Source: Flavobacterium sp. BFFFF2 (GTDB taxonomy: Bacteria > Bacteroidota > Bacteroidia > Flavobacteriales > Flavobacteriaceae). Taken from it: a stretch of 64,000 bases of DNA. The position numbers and the translations under genes were made by a program. The stretch spans positions 39,496 through 103,495 of the forward strand of contig NKJD01000004.1 of assembly GCA_002256385.1 (NCBI GenBank), in the 5' to 3' direction. How positions within the stretch are numbered: the stretch's first letter is position 1; every line of letters starts with the position of its first letter. Positions 50,601 to 63,208 of the stretch are shown here, piece after piece. Under the pieces are notes generated by a model, which searched no databases, was not told the origin of the DNA, and saw only the letters and a program-made list of their open reading frames with translations.

Positions 50601-50933
50601 TTACTCTCTTAGTAGAACTCTTATGACCTTATTGTTTTTAAATTCAACATCTAATATTTCCCATTTAAAATCTCGCTTATTAAAACCCTCACCAAGATAA
50701 TACATCCAATTATTACTTGTATTATGGCAGTACTTACAGTCAGCAGTTAATATTTCTTTTACTTCATCTTTGGTCCTTCCTATGAGTATTTTTGACGAAA
50801 CTAAATCATCCACCATTTTATATCGTTCTGATGGTATTTTTTTCCATTCAGCCTTGTCAAAATTTTTTTTACTTAACATAGTACAACTGGAAGTGAAAAG
50901 AGAAATGAATAAAATTAATTTAAAAAATTTCAT
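50601..50933 (-). CDS. small lipoprotein, BamE/SmpA-like
   Basis: 110 residues from ATG 50933 (MKFFKLILFISLFTSSC, lipidated Cys17); an earlier in-frame start would run into the hairpin element upstream. The mature part has MVDDLVSSKILIGRTKDEVKEIL followed by a beta region (WMYYLGEG, WEILDVEFKNNKVIRVLL), the alpha-alpha-beta pattern of BamE/SmpA-like lipoproteins. A CKYCHN motif adds two cysteines. It could assist outer-membrane protein assembly, but the resemblance is general. A shortened hairpin like that of R1 lies 37 bases upstream. Confidence 0.7.
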   Translation of the reverse strand: MKFFKLILFISLFTSSCTMLSKKNFDKAEWKKIPSERYKMVDDLVSSKILIGRTKDEVKEILTADCKYCHNTSNNWMYYLGEGFNKRDFKWEILDVEFKNNKVIRVLLRE

Positions 50934-50969
50934 TGTTTGTGTTTTAAATTTTGTCACTACAGACTCAAC

Positions 50970-50998
50970 CCGCTGCGCAAAGTCTCCTGACTGTGCGC
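50970..50998 (-). repeat. R1 hairpin only, copy f
   Basis: GCGCAAAGTC and GACTGTGCGC pair with one mismatch around TCCT. The body and tail of R1 are absent. Position (37 bases upstream of a lipoprotein ATG) and orientation match copies a and d. Confidence 0.65.
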
Positions 50999-51415
50999 CC
51001 ATCTCAATTGCTCAGAGTTACTTTAGCTATTGGCTTTTTGCCAATAGTGCGCATTTTAAATCCATGCTAAAACAAATATAACAAGATTATCTCCAAATCA
51101 ATTTGAAAGCCCTTTAAGGCATTTTCATTAGTTGCAAGTTTACTTGTTTTTGCGCGTCTGCTTCAACTGCAACAAATTAAAAAGGCAAATTTGACCATGT
51201 TTATTATTTCATGCATAATAACATTGGGCTTGTTTTTGACCTATTTTTTTCTTTAACAGAAGGGAACCTATGTTTATATGTTTGATTTTTCAATGTTTAT
51301 CCACAGCATAAAAAAATAGAACCTTGAAATTTTATATTTTTCTAAACAATCCCAACTTCACTATTAAGGAAAGCTCTTAACCTGTCCCTACAAAATGCTA
51401 TCGAAAGACCTTTCC

Positions 51416-51485
51416 CGCTTTCAACTTTCCCACTTTCAACTTTCAACTTTCCCACTTTCAACATTCCCACTTTCAACATTCAACT
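51416..51485 (+). repeat. degenerate tandem repeat of CTTTCAA / CTTTCCC heptamers
   Basis: TTTCAACTTTCCCACTTTCA-type units repeated about ten times, ending just before the fabH stop. The units also appear in the tails of R1 copies (CTTTCCAACTTTCAACATTC), linking the two repeat types. Confidence 0.75.
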
Positions 51486-51490
51486 AAAAA

Positions 51491-52498
51491 TCACCACCTC
51501 ATCACCACACTTCCCCAAGTAAAACCACTGCCAAAGGCGGCTAAAACCACCAATTGGCCGGGTTTGACCAATCCTTGTTCCCAAGCCTCGGTCAAGGCAA
51601 TGGGGATGGAAGCGGCGGTGGTGTTTCCGTATTTTTGAATATTGTTAAACACTTGGTGGTCGGCCAATTGAAACTTTTGTTGAATAAATTGGGCAATGCG
51701 CAAATTGGCTTGGTGTGGAATCAACAAGTCAATGTCAGAGACTTGCAAGCCATTGGCTTCCAAGCCTTCGTTGATCACTTCGCTAAAACGCTGAATGGCA
51801 TTTTTAAACACAAAAGGCCCGTTCATGTGCGGAAAATAGCTTTCGTCGTTGGGGTCGTTGTCTTGTAAAATATCGGTGACCCAACGTTTGCCCATGCCAG
51901 GTGCTATGAGCGCCAGCTCTTCGGCATGTTCGCCTTCGGAGTGCAAATGCGTCGATAAAATACCCGTTCCGTCTTGTTCGCTTCTTTGCACGATGGCAGC
52001 CCCTGCCCCATCGCCAAAAATAACCGACACATTTCGACCACGAGTGGTCATGTCCAAGCCCGTTGAATGCACCTCAGAACCAACCACCAATATGGTGCCA
52101 TACATGCCCGTTTTAATGTACTGATCGGCAATGGACAGCGCATACACAAAGCCCGAACATTGGTTTCGGACATCCAAGGCACCCACCGTGCGCAAGCCCA
52201 ATTCGCGTTGCAACAATACGCCTGGCCCGGGAAAATAATAATCGGGGCTCAAGGTGGCAAAAATCACAAAATCAATGTCTTTGGCGTCCACATTGGCGCG
52301 TTCCATGGCCATTTTGGCCGCTTTTACACCCATCGAGGTGGTGCTGTCTTCGCCCCGAACCACGTGCCGCCGCTGCTGAATGCCGGTTCGTTCTTGAATC
52401 CAAGCGTCGCTGGTGTCCATTTTTTGGGCTAAATCGTCATTAGTTATAATTTGGTCAGGCACATAAAACCCCAAGCCAGTGAGTTGAGCGGTGTACAT
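51491..52498 (-). CDS. fabH: 3-oxoacyl-ACP synthase III (KAS III)
   Basis: Condenses acetyl-CoA or branched acyl-CoA with malonyl-ACP to start fatty acids. 335 residues from ATG 52498 (MYTAQLTGLGFYVPDQ). Catalytic triad: Cys in NQCSGFVYAL, His in IPHQANLRI and Asn in YGNTTAASIP. It stands alone, not in the usual plsX-fabH-fabD cluster, so it may be a second or specialised copy. An in-frame start at 52549 lies at or above the promoter and is rejected. Confidence 0.92.
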   Translation of the reverse strand: MYTAQLTGLGFYVPDQIITNDDLAQKMDTSDAWIQERTGIQQRRHVVRGEDSTTSMGVKAAKMAMERANVDAKDIDFVIFATLSPDYYFPGPGVLLQRELGLRTVGALDVRNQCSGFVYALSIADQYIKTGMYGTILVVGSEVHSTGLDMTTRGRNVSVIFGDGAGAAIVQRSEQDGTGILSTHLHSEGEHAEELALIAPGMGKRWVTDILQDNDPNDESYFPHMNGPFVFKNAIQRFSEVINEGLEANGLQVSDIDLLIPHQANLRIAQFIQQKFQLADHQVFNNIQKYGNTTAASIPIALTEAWEQGLVKPGQLVVLAAFGSGFTWGSVVMRW

Positions 52499-52518
52499 AT
52501 ATTTTTCATTTGAATAAC

Positions 52519-52549
52519 CAAAAATACCAATTCTGTCATTGCACACCAA
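52519..52549 (-). promoter_or_regulatory. promoter of fabH
   Basis: On the minus strand TTG (52547-52549), 20-base spacer, TATTTTTG (52519-52526), ending 20 bases before ATG 52498. Confidence 0.7.
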
Positions 52550-52723
52550 GCAATAGGTACTTTCAATTCAAAACTAAGTGCGGAACGAAATCGTTTTAGT
52601 GCTTTTGAAATGAGTAATTATCGGCAATTAATATTTAAATTTAAAACCATTAATAGCTTTTGTGTTTCCAGATTAAAACCATTGCCGCATTTTTGCTTTC
52701 GATAACAAACAAAACAAAAAGTC

Positions 52724-54346
52724 ATGTGTGGGTTTTTAGCAATTATAGGAAAAGGGAAAGACAGTCAATTGGTCGCTGAATTATCAAAAAGAATGGCCCA
52801 CCGCGGCCCAGACGAGAGCGATTTACATATTACCGATCACGGACATATTTTGTGCCACGAGCGCTTATCAATTATTGATTTGCATTCGGGCAAACAACCT
52901 ATTCAAGGTACGTCAACTGCCTATATGGTGCACAATGGTGAAATATACAACCACCAAGATTTACGCACCGGCGTGTTGACAAGCCACCAATTCCGCACCC
53001 ATTCCGATTCGGAAGTCATCGTGCATTTGTATGAAGAATTCGGCTATGAATTTGTGGGGATGCTCGATGGCGATTTTGCCTTTGTGGTGGTTCAAGGCGA
53101 CGATTTTATTGCCGGCCGCGACCCGCTGGGTGTTAAACCTTTATATTACGGTATTGATGACCGAGGACGGTATTATTTTGCCTCTGAAATGAAAGCCTTG
53201 GCCGATCAGTGCAGCAGTTTTAGCACCTTTCCTCCAGGCCATTATTACACCCCTGAAACAGGTTTTGTTCAATATTACCAACCCGCATACATGCAAGCGC
53301 AAGTGGAAACCAATCCAGTTGACTATACCGCGTTGCGCGACTCCTTGATTCAAGCTACCAAAAAACGTTTGATGAGCGATGTGCCCATTGGCGTATTGCT
53401 ATCAGGCGGGCTCGATTCTTCGCTAACCTCCTCCATAGCTAGTCGGTTATTGAAAGCCGAAGGAAAAAAACTGCATTCGTTTTCCATTGGCCTCAACCCC
53501 GATGCGCCAGACGCCAAAGCGGCACGCAAAGTGGCCGAATTTTTAGGAACCGAACACCACGAAATTCATTTTACCGTTGAAGAAGGCATCCAAATTCTTA
53601 AAAAACTGATTTGGCATTTGGAAACCTACGATGTGACCTCGGTTCGGGCCAGTACGCCGATGTACTTTTTGGCCAAAGCCATTACAGAAAAAGGCATCAA
53701 AGTGGTGCTGTCGGGCGAAGGTGCCGACGAAGTATTTGGCGGCTATCTATATTTTAGAAATGCCCCATCTGTCGAAGATTTCAGAAAAGAAACCGTTGAA
53801 CGAGTCCAACGATTATACACAGCCGATTTATTGCGCGCCGACAAATCGACGATGGCACATGGATTAGAAGCCAGGGTACCTTTTTTAGACAAAGCATTTT
53901 TAGACGTAGCGATGGGCATTGATGCGCAAGACAAATTGCCGCAAACCTACCAAGGCATTGAAAAATATATTTTAAGAAAAGCCTTTGATACGCCCGAAGA
54001 TCCGTTTTTGCCGCAAGAAGTTTTGTGGCGTCAAAAAGAACAGTTTTCAGACGGCGTTGGTTACAACTGGATTGATACTTTAATTGAATATTGCACCGCG
54101 CAAGTGACGGACCAAATGATGCATAAAGCGGCCACTCAATTCGCGTACAACACCCCTTCAACCAAAGAAGCGTATTTTTATAGAATGCTATTTCACGAAC
54201 ATTTTCCCCAGCAAAGTGCGGCGCAAACCGTCCGAAAATGGATTCCAAAATGGCAAGAAAACACCGACCCAAGTGGCCGGGCCAATGCTGCTCACGTGCA
54301 GGCCGATACCCAAATTTCGGCGCAAACATCGGCTTTGGCGTCCTAG
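52724..54346 (+). CDS. asnB: glutamine-hydrolysing asparagine synthetase B
   Basis: Makes asparagine from aspartate, ATP and glutamine. 540 residues, cytoplasmic. The N-terminal glutaminase domain starts with the nucleophile Cys2 (MCGFLAIIG) and has RMAHRGPDE and HNGEIYNH. The synthetase domain has the PP-loop LLSGGLDSSL, SFSIGL, and VVLSGEGADEVFGGY. Length is normal for the bacterial enzyme, ending in an alanine- and threonine-rich tail. Single gene with its own terminator. Confidence 0.96.
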   Translation: MCGFLAIIGKGKDSQLVAELSKRMAHRGPDESDLHITDHGHILCHERLSIIDLHSGKQPIQGTSTAYMVHNGEIYNHQDLRTGVLTSHQFRTHSDSEVIVHLYEEFGYEFVGMLDGDFAFVVVQGDDFIAGRDPLGVKPLYYGIDDRGRYYFASEMKALADQCSSFSTFPPGHYYTPETGFVQYYQPAYMQAQVETNPVDYTALRDSLIQATKKRLMSDVPIGVLLSGGLDSSLTSSIASRLLKAEGKKLHSFSIGLNPDAPDAKAARKVAEFLGTEHHEIHFTVEEGIQILKKLIWHLETYDVTSVRASTPMYFLAKAITEKGIKVVLSGEGADEVFGGYLYFRNAPSVEDFRKETVERVQRLYTADLLRADKSTMAHGLEARVPFLDKAFLDVAMGIDAQDKLPQTYQGIEKYILRKAFDTPEDPFLPQEVLWRQKEQFSDGVGYNWIDTLIEYCTAQVTDQMMHKAATQFAYNTPSTKEAYFYRMLFHEHFPQQSAAQTVRKWIPKWQENTDPSGRANAAHVQADTQISAQTSALAS

Positions 54347-54405
54347 TGTGACGCTCAAAAATGCTGTTTGTTTTAATTTTTCATTAGTAGTTTAGTTTGT
54401 TTGTT

Positions 54406-54445
54406 AAAAAAGCGTTCAGATTCCTCACAGTCTGGGCGCTTTTTG
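54406..54445 (+). terminator. terminator of asnB
   Basis: AAAAAGCG and CGCTTTTT pair, extended inside by CAGA / TCTG, with a T5 tail. Confidence 0.8.
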
Positions 54446-54548
54446 TTTTAAGACAGAACGGCAATTAAAAGTGAATTAGCCTTCAAAAGTGGTTGGAAGG
54501 GTCATTTTGCATTGGATCTCAAACGAAGAATGATCCAAATTATAACGC

Positions 54549-54847
54549 TTATGACTTATTCAACTCAGGAATATAAAATAACATCTTGTTGTTGGCGGTC
54601 GATTTGATGTAGATTATACCATGTGAAACTTCTTGGCAGTTGTATATTCGATCGGTTAAATCTGCGGCAAATTTCGACATTGATTTGGGATCCGTTTTTG
54701 TAGAACCATGTTCCAAGTCAACTTTCAGCTTTAAGTTCAAGTTCTTTAAGTTTAAGTCATCACTGCCACTTTTTCCATTTAGATGACTACAGCTGTTGCC
54801 TAAAAAAAGTAATCCCACAATAGTCTTTACCCTGATTTTTTTTTCAT
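54549..54847 (-). pseudogene. small lipoprotein gene, frame broken in a T9 tract
   Basis: The in-frame open part (54549-54818, GTG start) encodes VGLLFLGNSCSHLNGKSG and about 70 more residues, with a lipobox cysteine but too short a signal. Just upstream, on the minus strand, is ATG followed by nine A's (54836-54844) and TC. One more A would give MKKKIRVKTIVGLLFLGNSC, a perfect lipoprotein signal. So the true start is very likely ATG 54847, with a one-base deletion in the homopolymer. This may be a sequencing error, a real mutation, slippage or phase variation. The mature protein is about 80 residues, of unknown function. Confidence 0.6.
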
Positions 54848-58176
<3,329 letters not shown>

Positions 58177-58205
58177 AATTTTCAATAACCAAATAAATTA
58201 ACATC

Positions 58206-59141
58206 ATGAAAGTAACCATAGTAGGAGCCGGAAACGTGGGAGCTACTTGTGCCGATGCCATTGCACACCGACGCATAGCTAGTGAAATTGTTCTGGTTGA
58301 CATTAAAGAAGGATTTGCCGAAGGTAAAGCCCTTGACATTATGCAGACGCAAACCACTTTAGGATTTAACACCCGTGTCATTGGTAGCACCAACGATTAC
58401 AGCAAAACAGCTGGTAGTGACGTAGTTGTTATTACGTCTGGTATTCCACGTAAACCAGGGATGACGCGCGAAGAGCTCATTGGCATCAATGCGGGCATTG
58501 TAAAAGGCGTAGCTGAAAATTTATTGGCTCATTCGCCCAATGCCATTATAGTGGTCGTGTCAAACCCGATGGATACCATGACCTATTTGACTTTAAAAGC
58601 AACTGGATTGCCGAAAAACCGCATTATTGGTATGGGTGGCGCTTTAGATAGTTCTCGTTTTAAAACCTATTTATCACAAGCGTTAGACAAACCTGCCAAC
58701 GACATCCAAGGCATGGTAATTGGTGGACACGGTGACACCACCATGATTCCATTGACGCGTTTGGCTTCAATTAATGGGGTTCCTGTTTCTCAATTTTTGA
58801 GTGAAGAAGAATTGGCTAAAGTATCGGCTGACACCATGGTTGGCGGCGCTACTTTGACTGCATTGCTAGGCACTTCGGCATGGTATGCTCCAGGTGCTTC
58901 AGTAGCCTTTTTGGTTGACAGCATCTTAAATGACCAACACAAAATGATTCCTTGCTCAGTGATGCTTGATGGCGAATATGGCCAAAGTGACATCTGCATG
59001 GGCGTTCCATGTATCATTGGTAAAAATGGGATTGAACAAATTGTAAAGGTGGACTTGAACGACCAAGAAAAGGCGTTGTTTGCTAAAAGTTCTGATGCGG
59101 TGCGCAGCATGAACGACGCATTGAATACCGTGCTTAATTAA
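58206..59141 (+). CDS. mdh: malate dehydrogenase (lactate-dehydrogenase-like type)
   Basis: Oxidises malate to oxaloacetate with NAD in the TCA cycle. 311 residues, cytoplasmic. Rossmann motif VGAGNVGA (6-13), NAD-selective acid in LVDIKEG, substrate arginines in SGIPRKPGMTREEL (including Arg81 region), NPMDTMTYL, catalytic His in VIGGHGDTTMIP. The sequence belongs to the LDH-like MDH group common in Bacteroidota. Probably read from upstream or from an unrecognised promoter in the 29-base gap. Followed by a strong terminator. Confidence 0.96.
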   Translation: MKVTIVGAGNVGATCADAIAHRRIASEIVLVDIKEGFAEGKALDIMQTQTTLGFNTRVIGSTNDYSKTAGSDVVVITSGIPRKPGMTREELIGINAGIVKGVAENLLAHSPNAIIVVVSNPMDTMTYLTLKATGLPKNRIIGMGGALDSSRFKTYLSQALDKPANDIQGMVIGGHGDTTMIPLTRLASINGVPVSQFLSEEELAKVSADTMVGGATLTALLGTSAWYAPGASVAFLVDSILNDQHKMIPCSVMLDGEYGQSDICMGVPCIIGKNGIEQIVKVDLNDQEKALFAKSSDAVRSMNDALNTVLN

Positions 59142-59169
59142 TTATAATTATTTATTATTCAATACACTA

Positions 59170-59193
59170 AACCGCCTTAAGGCGGTTTTTTTA
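59170..59193 (+). terminator. terminator of mdh
   Basis: AACCGCC and GGCGGTT around TTAA, then a T7 run. Confidence 0.88.
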
Positions 59194-59270
59194 TTAATGG
59201 AATGGAAACCATCACAACATGAAACTCCCCGTTTTATCCAGCAAATCTATCATACTTTTACAAAAAAACC

Positions 59271-60644
59271 ATGAACGCAAATCGCCTCTATATCCTCATC
59301 CTCTTTTTGGTGTTCTCAGTTGCTCCTGCGCAATGTTGGAAATCTGTTTCCGTTGGCTACACACATGCTTTAGCCATTGCCGCCAATGGCACGCTATGGG
59401 CCTGGGGCGGAAACAATCACGGGCAATTGGGTATTGGAACCAACGTGAATCAAACCACACCGATTCAAGTGGGCACCGATGCAGATTGGAAGACCGTGTC
59501 AGCTGGCAGCGGCCCTTTTGCTTTTACGTTGGCTCAGAAAAACGATGGCACGTTGTGGGCATGGGGAAACAACAGATACGGCCAATTAGGCGACGGAACT
59601 TTTGTAAACAAATCCATCCCAGTTCAAGTAAATACAGACACCGATTGGAAGTCTATTTCGGCGGGCTATTCGCACATATTGGCCACCAAAAACAATGGCA
59701 CTTTATGGTCATGGGGCAATAGTGATTATTATGCATTAGGCAATACTTCTGGCTATGGCGATGGTTTACACCGCAATATACCAGCCCAGGTTGGCACCTT
59801 AAGCACATGGAATTTGGTTTCGGCAGCCGATCGGTATTCTTTGGCTTTGCAAAACAATGGCACAGTATATGGATGGGGCTATAACAGTGGCAACCCTGTG
59901 GGAGCCACCTCAAGCAATTACATTATGACGCCACAAGCACGGTCATATAATAGCACGGGAGTAAAGTTTATGTCGGCGGGTGGAAGCCATAGCTACGACG
60001 TGAAATCAGCGAATAGTTTGTTGGTAACGTGGGGAAGCAATGTGTATGGCCAAACGGGAAACACAACTTGCGCTGGCTGCGTCAATTATTACGTAAAAGA
60101 CACCGATTGTGGCAACAATACGTCAGCCATCATTAAGACCAATGGCAGTTTGTGGTATACAGGTGTAAAACTGGGATATCCTTCCACTTCCACGGTGCAG
60201 TTAACCAACGATTTTTTACAATTGGGCACTGCATCAAACTGGAAGTCGGTGTCGGTTGGCAACCAAAGTGCCGCGGCCATCACTACCACAGGTGAATTAT
60301 GGACTTGGGGTTGGAACTTCTGGGGCTGCTTAGGCAACGGCAACACCACTGACTCGATGACTTTGGTGCCGATTTCATGTCCCGCTGCGTTGAACACGGC
60401 TGATTTTCAAGTTCATCCAAAATGCAGCATCTTTCCAAATCCTGCTAATGAACAAATAGAAATCACGGGTGTTGACAACAACCAAATCGTTCAATTATGG
60501 GCTACCGATTTGGCTGGAAAAAAATATGCATTGAACCAAACATCTGATCATAAATTGAACATTGCAGCATTGGCCACAGGCATGTACTTATTGCATGTGC
60601 AATTTGAAAACAGGTTGGAAGTGCTCAAGTTTATAAAGCGATAG
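59271..60644 (+). CDS. secreted RCC1-repeat protein with T9SS sorting domain
   Basis: 457 residues. Signal peptide MNANRLYILILFLVFSVAPAQ, then six to seven RCC1-type repeats of the form W(K)SVS-G-x-x-H-(T)LA-x-x-NGTLWAWG-N-GQLG (about 22-375), giving a beta-propeller. The last 75 residues are a type A T9SS sorting domain (CSIFPNPANEQIEITG, WATDLAGK, LATGMYLLHVQ, EVLKFIKR), so the protein is exported through T9SS and anchored or released. One repeat lacks the usual length (region around 180-200). RCC1 propellers bind proteins or nucleic acids; the partner is unknown. Confidence 0.88.
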   Translation: MNANRLYILILFLVFSVAPAQCWKSVSVGYTHALAIAANGTLWAWGGNNHGQLGIGTNVNQTTPIQVGTDADWKTVSAGSGPFAFTLAQKNDGTLWAWGNNRYGQLGDGTFVNKSIPVQVNTDTDWKSISAGYSHILATKNNGTLWSWGNSDYYALGNTSGYGDGLHRNIPAQVGTLSTWNLVSAADRYSLALQNNGTVYGWGYNSGNPVGATSSNYIMTPQARSYNSTGVKFMSAGGSHSYDVKSANSLLVTWGSNVYGQTGNTTCAGCVNYYVKDTDCGNNTSAIIKTNGSLWYTGVKLGYPSTSTVQLTNDFLQLGTASNWKSVSVGNQSAAAITTTGELWTWGWNFWGCLGNGNTTDSMTLVPISCPAALNTADFQVHPKCSIFPNPANEQIEITGVDNNQIVQLWATDLAGKKYALNQTSDHKLNIAALATGMYLLHVQFENRLEVLKFIKR

Positions 60645-60736
60645 CAAACTGCCTTGCTAAGTCACACCTTATGTTCAATTATAAAAAGGCAACGTATCAA
60701 TAAATAGGTCACTTGTTCAACTCAATTGAAGTGGTA

Positions 60737-63205
60737 TTAAAAACTCCGAACCGCCCGAACCCTGGTTGCGGCCTCCGATTTGTTTAAATTACCCGAAGTA
60801 TCCACACTAATGATTTTGGCTTGGGTGGCACTGCTTTGTGTAGAACTCCAGTAATTTGAAGTATTGGAATAGAGGGTTTCATTGTTATTCGTGCTAAAAT
60901 AAGTGAGCTGGTTAATGAGCAGCATTTCTTGCTCCGAAGGCAAATACCAATCACTTTTGCCATTTAACACCAATGCATCACAAACACGTGCTGCAATGCC
61001 GGCAGTCGAACAAGCTGTTAAAATGGCATTGGTATTGGCTTGGCCCGAACCAACTGTCGATAGTGTTCCCGTAACACTTGTCCCTTCACATCCCCAAGCG
61101 GCAGTGCCTTGGTCGGTTGTTGCCGCAATGATGCCACTCGTGGCTGTGTTCAGTTTAACAATGATACCACCTTGGTACAATTGCCCCACTACCAATGGGC
61201 CACTAGTTGTGGTAAAACTAATTTGATTGCCATAGCTTATGCCTAAGCAATTGGCACCGCCATCGTGCACAAAAACCCGTGCATAATAAGTGGTGTTTGG
61301 TGTAAGCCCTTGAATGGGTCTGCTAAATGTGAAAGCGCTCAAAGTAATGCCATTATAGATTGTAGTGCCGGCAATGGTCGGATTGGGTGCGGTGCCAAAG
61401 CAAATACCAAAATTGGTATAATCTTGGCCATTTCCAATAATTGAAGCATTTAAAATTGCTGTACCGGCCGTGATGTCTGTAGTTGCATTGGTAATAATGG
61501 ACGTATATTTAGGCAAAGTGGTCACTTGAATTTGGTTGCCATACACTTTGCTTCCATCGCATTTGGTGGTAAAACCTCTGAAATAATAGAGCGTGTTAGC
61601 TGTTAATCCATACAAAACATAGCCTGAGTTATTGGTTCCCACCGAGACCTCGGTTGGATTGGGTGCCGTGCCGAATGCAATGCCATTGGAGTTGCCAACG
61701 CAAGAGCCATCGCCCACATTGACCGTATTGTAAGGAATTTCAATAGTACATGCCTTTATTGTCGTTGGCGCATTGGTAGTTACTGAAATTAAACTATTGG
61801 TTGTGGTAAAACTGATTTGGTTGCCATATTTATAACCATAACAATTATTCACAAAAGAACGGACATAATACGTGGTGTTGGGCAACAAGCAACTTAAGTC
61901 TTTTGATAAAGTCCCCGCCAAATTAATAGTTTCCGCCGTTTCAACTGTGGGCATAGGCGTAGTACTGTAACAAATGCCATTGTTATAAACCGAATTGGGA
62001 ATGGCCTCCACAAAACTCATGTTGAGGGTGGCACTGCACGTTTTAATTTGTGTCACCGGTTCGGTGGTTACTGTGGCGGTATTATTCTGTGAGGTAACAC
62101 TCATTACAGCCCCATAAAAAGTACCTGTGCTATTGGTAATGAACGCTCTGTAATAGTACAAAGTGTTGGGTTGCAAAGACGTAAATTGAACAATAATATT
62201 ATTAAAATCGCCCGCATTTTGAACATTATCTGAAATGGTCGGATTGTTTGATGTGCTAAAACAAATCCCCGCAGCATATAATGGATCGCCTCCATCAGAA
62301 ACCACAGTACCACCACAAGTAATGTAGCATTGTTGGTTTTCGGTGACCGCGGTGGTGGTAACCGAGCCAATGCCATTTGTTGTTGTGAAATTTACATCAT
62401 TGCCGTAGGCAGTTCCAGCTATGGTCGTGGCAAACGCACGCACATAATACACGGTATTAGGCAATAGGTTTTGGATGATATCTGAAAAAGTGCCCATACC
62501 CGCTCCAACAGTAATAATATTGTCAGAAACGGTCGGATTGGCCGATGTGCTGTAGCAAATGCCTCGCGAAATTACCAATTCTCCGCCGTTACTCACCACA
62601 ATACCACTTACCGTAGCTGATCTGGCTTGTATGGCTGAAACAGCGTCGGTGTTTACCGTGCTCAAGGCTGGTTGCGCCGGCGTGGTCCATTGTGGCATAT
62701 TATTTTCGACTTTCAAAATTTGACCCGAAGTGCCAAGGGACAAAAATACCCAAGCAGTGCCATTCCAATATTGCATGTCGCCCACCGCATTTCCTGGTGC
62801 TGGCATGCTTTGGCCTGACGCGAGTGCATACGGCACACTCAATAATTCTGAGGTTCCTGAAATGCTATAATTGGTGCCGCCCGTTGGGTCGGTTTCCGTT
62901 TTAATAAAATAAGGGCCATTGGCCCAGTTGATGGCTGCCATACTGCCCGTAACAACAGATCCATTTCCAATTTGCAAGCTAACCAACCCATTGTCGTTGG
63001 TCGTGGCGTTGTGCGTTTCAACATAAACCGCATTGCCTGTTGACGAGCTTTGCAAAATACTCATTTTGACACCGACGCTGGCATTGTTCACCAAGGCATT
63101 GCTGCTGTTCCTGATGACCGCCTGGTAGCTCATTTTCTGAGGAACTTGCGCAAATGAAAAGCTGGTAACGAATAGTAAAACAAGAAATAGGAAAGTGTTT
63201 TTCAT
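60737..63205 (-). CDS. large secreted protein with five fibronectin-like repeats and DUF1566-type C-terminus
   Basis: 822 residues. Signal peptide MKNTFLFLVLLFVTSFSFAQ, then a common Bacteroidota opening (VPQKMSYQAVIRNSSNALV, about 21-140). Five repeats of about 90-95 residues follow (about 190-665). Each contains GICYST/GICFGT-x-PNPT and ends in LLPNTxYYVRAF...YGNQISFTTT, a fibronectin III-like sandwich. The C-terminus (about 665-822) has GGIIVKL, GKSDWYLPSEQEMLLINQL, SNYWSSTQ and RVRAVRSF, the DUF1566/major-paralogous domain. Probably a surface adhesin-like protein. No T9SS tail. Starts 3 bases after the 63209 gene. Confidence 0.85.
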   Translation of the reverse strand: MKNTFLFLVLLFVTSFSFAQVPQKMSYQAVIRNSSNALVNNASVGVKMSILQSSSTGNAVYVETHNATTNDNGLVSLQIGNGSVVTGSMAAINWANGPYFIKTETDPTGGTNYSISGTSELLSVPYALASGQSMPAPGNAVGDMQYWNGTAWVFLSLGTSGQILKVENNMPQWTTPAQPALSTVNTDAVSAIQARSATVSGIVVSNGGELVISRGICYSTSANPTVSDNIITVGAGMGTFSDIIQNLLPNTVYYVRAFATTIAGTAYGNDVNFTTTNGIGSVTTTAVTENQQCYITCGGTVVSDGGDPLYAAGICFSTSNNPTISDNVQNAGDFNNIIVQFTSLQPNTLYYYRAFITNSTGTFYGAVMSVTSQNNTATVTTEPVTQIKTCSATLNMSFVEAIPNSVYNNGICYSTTPMPTVETAETINLAGTLSKDLSCLLPNTTYYVRSFVNNCYGYKYGNQISFTTTNSLISVTTNAPTTIKACTIEIPYNTVNVGDGSCVGNSNGIAFGTAPNPTEVSVGTNNSGYVLYGLTANTLYYFRGFTTKCDGSKVYGNQIQVTTLPKYTSIITNATTDITAGTAILNASIIGNGQDYTNFGICFGTAPNPTIAGTTIYNGITLSAFTFSRPIQGLTPNTTYYARVFVHDGGANCLGISYGNQISFTTTSGPLVVGQLYQGGIIVKLNTATSGIIAATTDQGTAAWGCEGTSVTGTLSTVGSGQANTNAILTACSTAGIAARVCDALVLNGKSDWYLPSEQEMLLINQLTYFSTNNNETLYSNTSNYWSSTQSSATQAKIISVDTSGNLNKSEAATRVRAVRSF

Positions 63206-63208
63206 CGG

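Larger units (their letters stand above)
50934..51490. other. intergenic stretch with hairpin and heptamer run
   Basis: 557 bases: R1-like hairpin (50970-50998), an inverted GCCAAT repeat near 51030 (TTGGC-TTTTT-GCCAA), about 350 AT-rich bases without recognised content, then the ACTTTC heptamer run before fabH. Confidence 0.6.
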
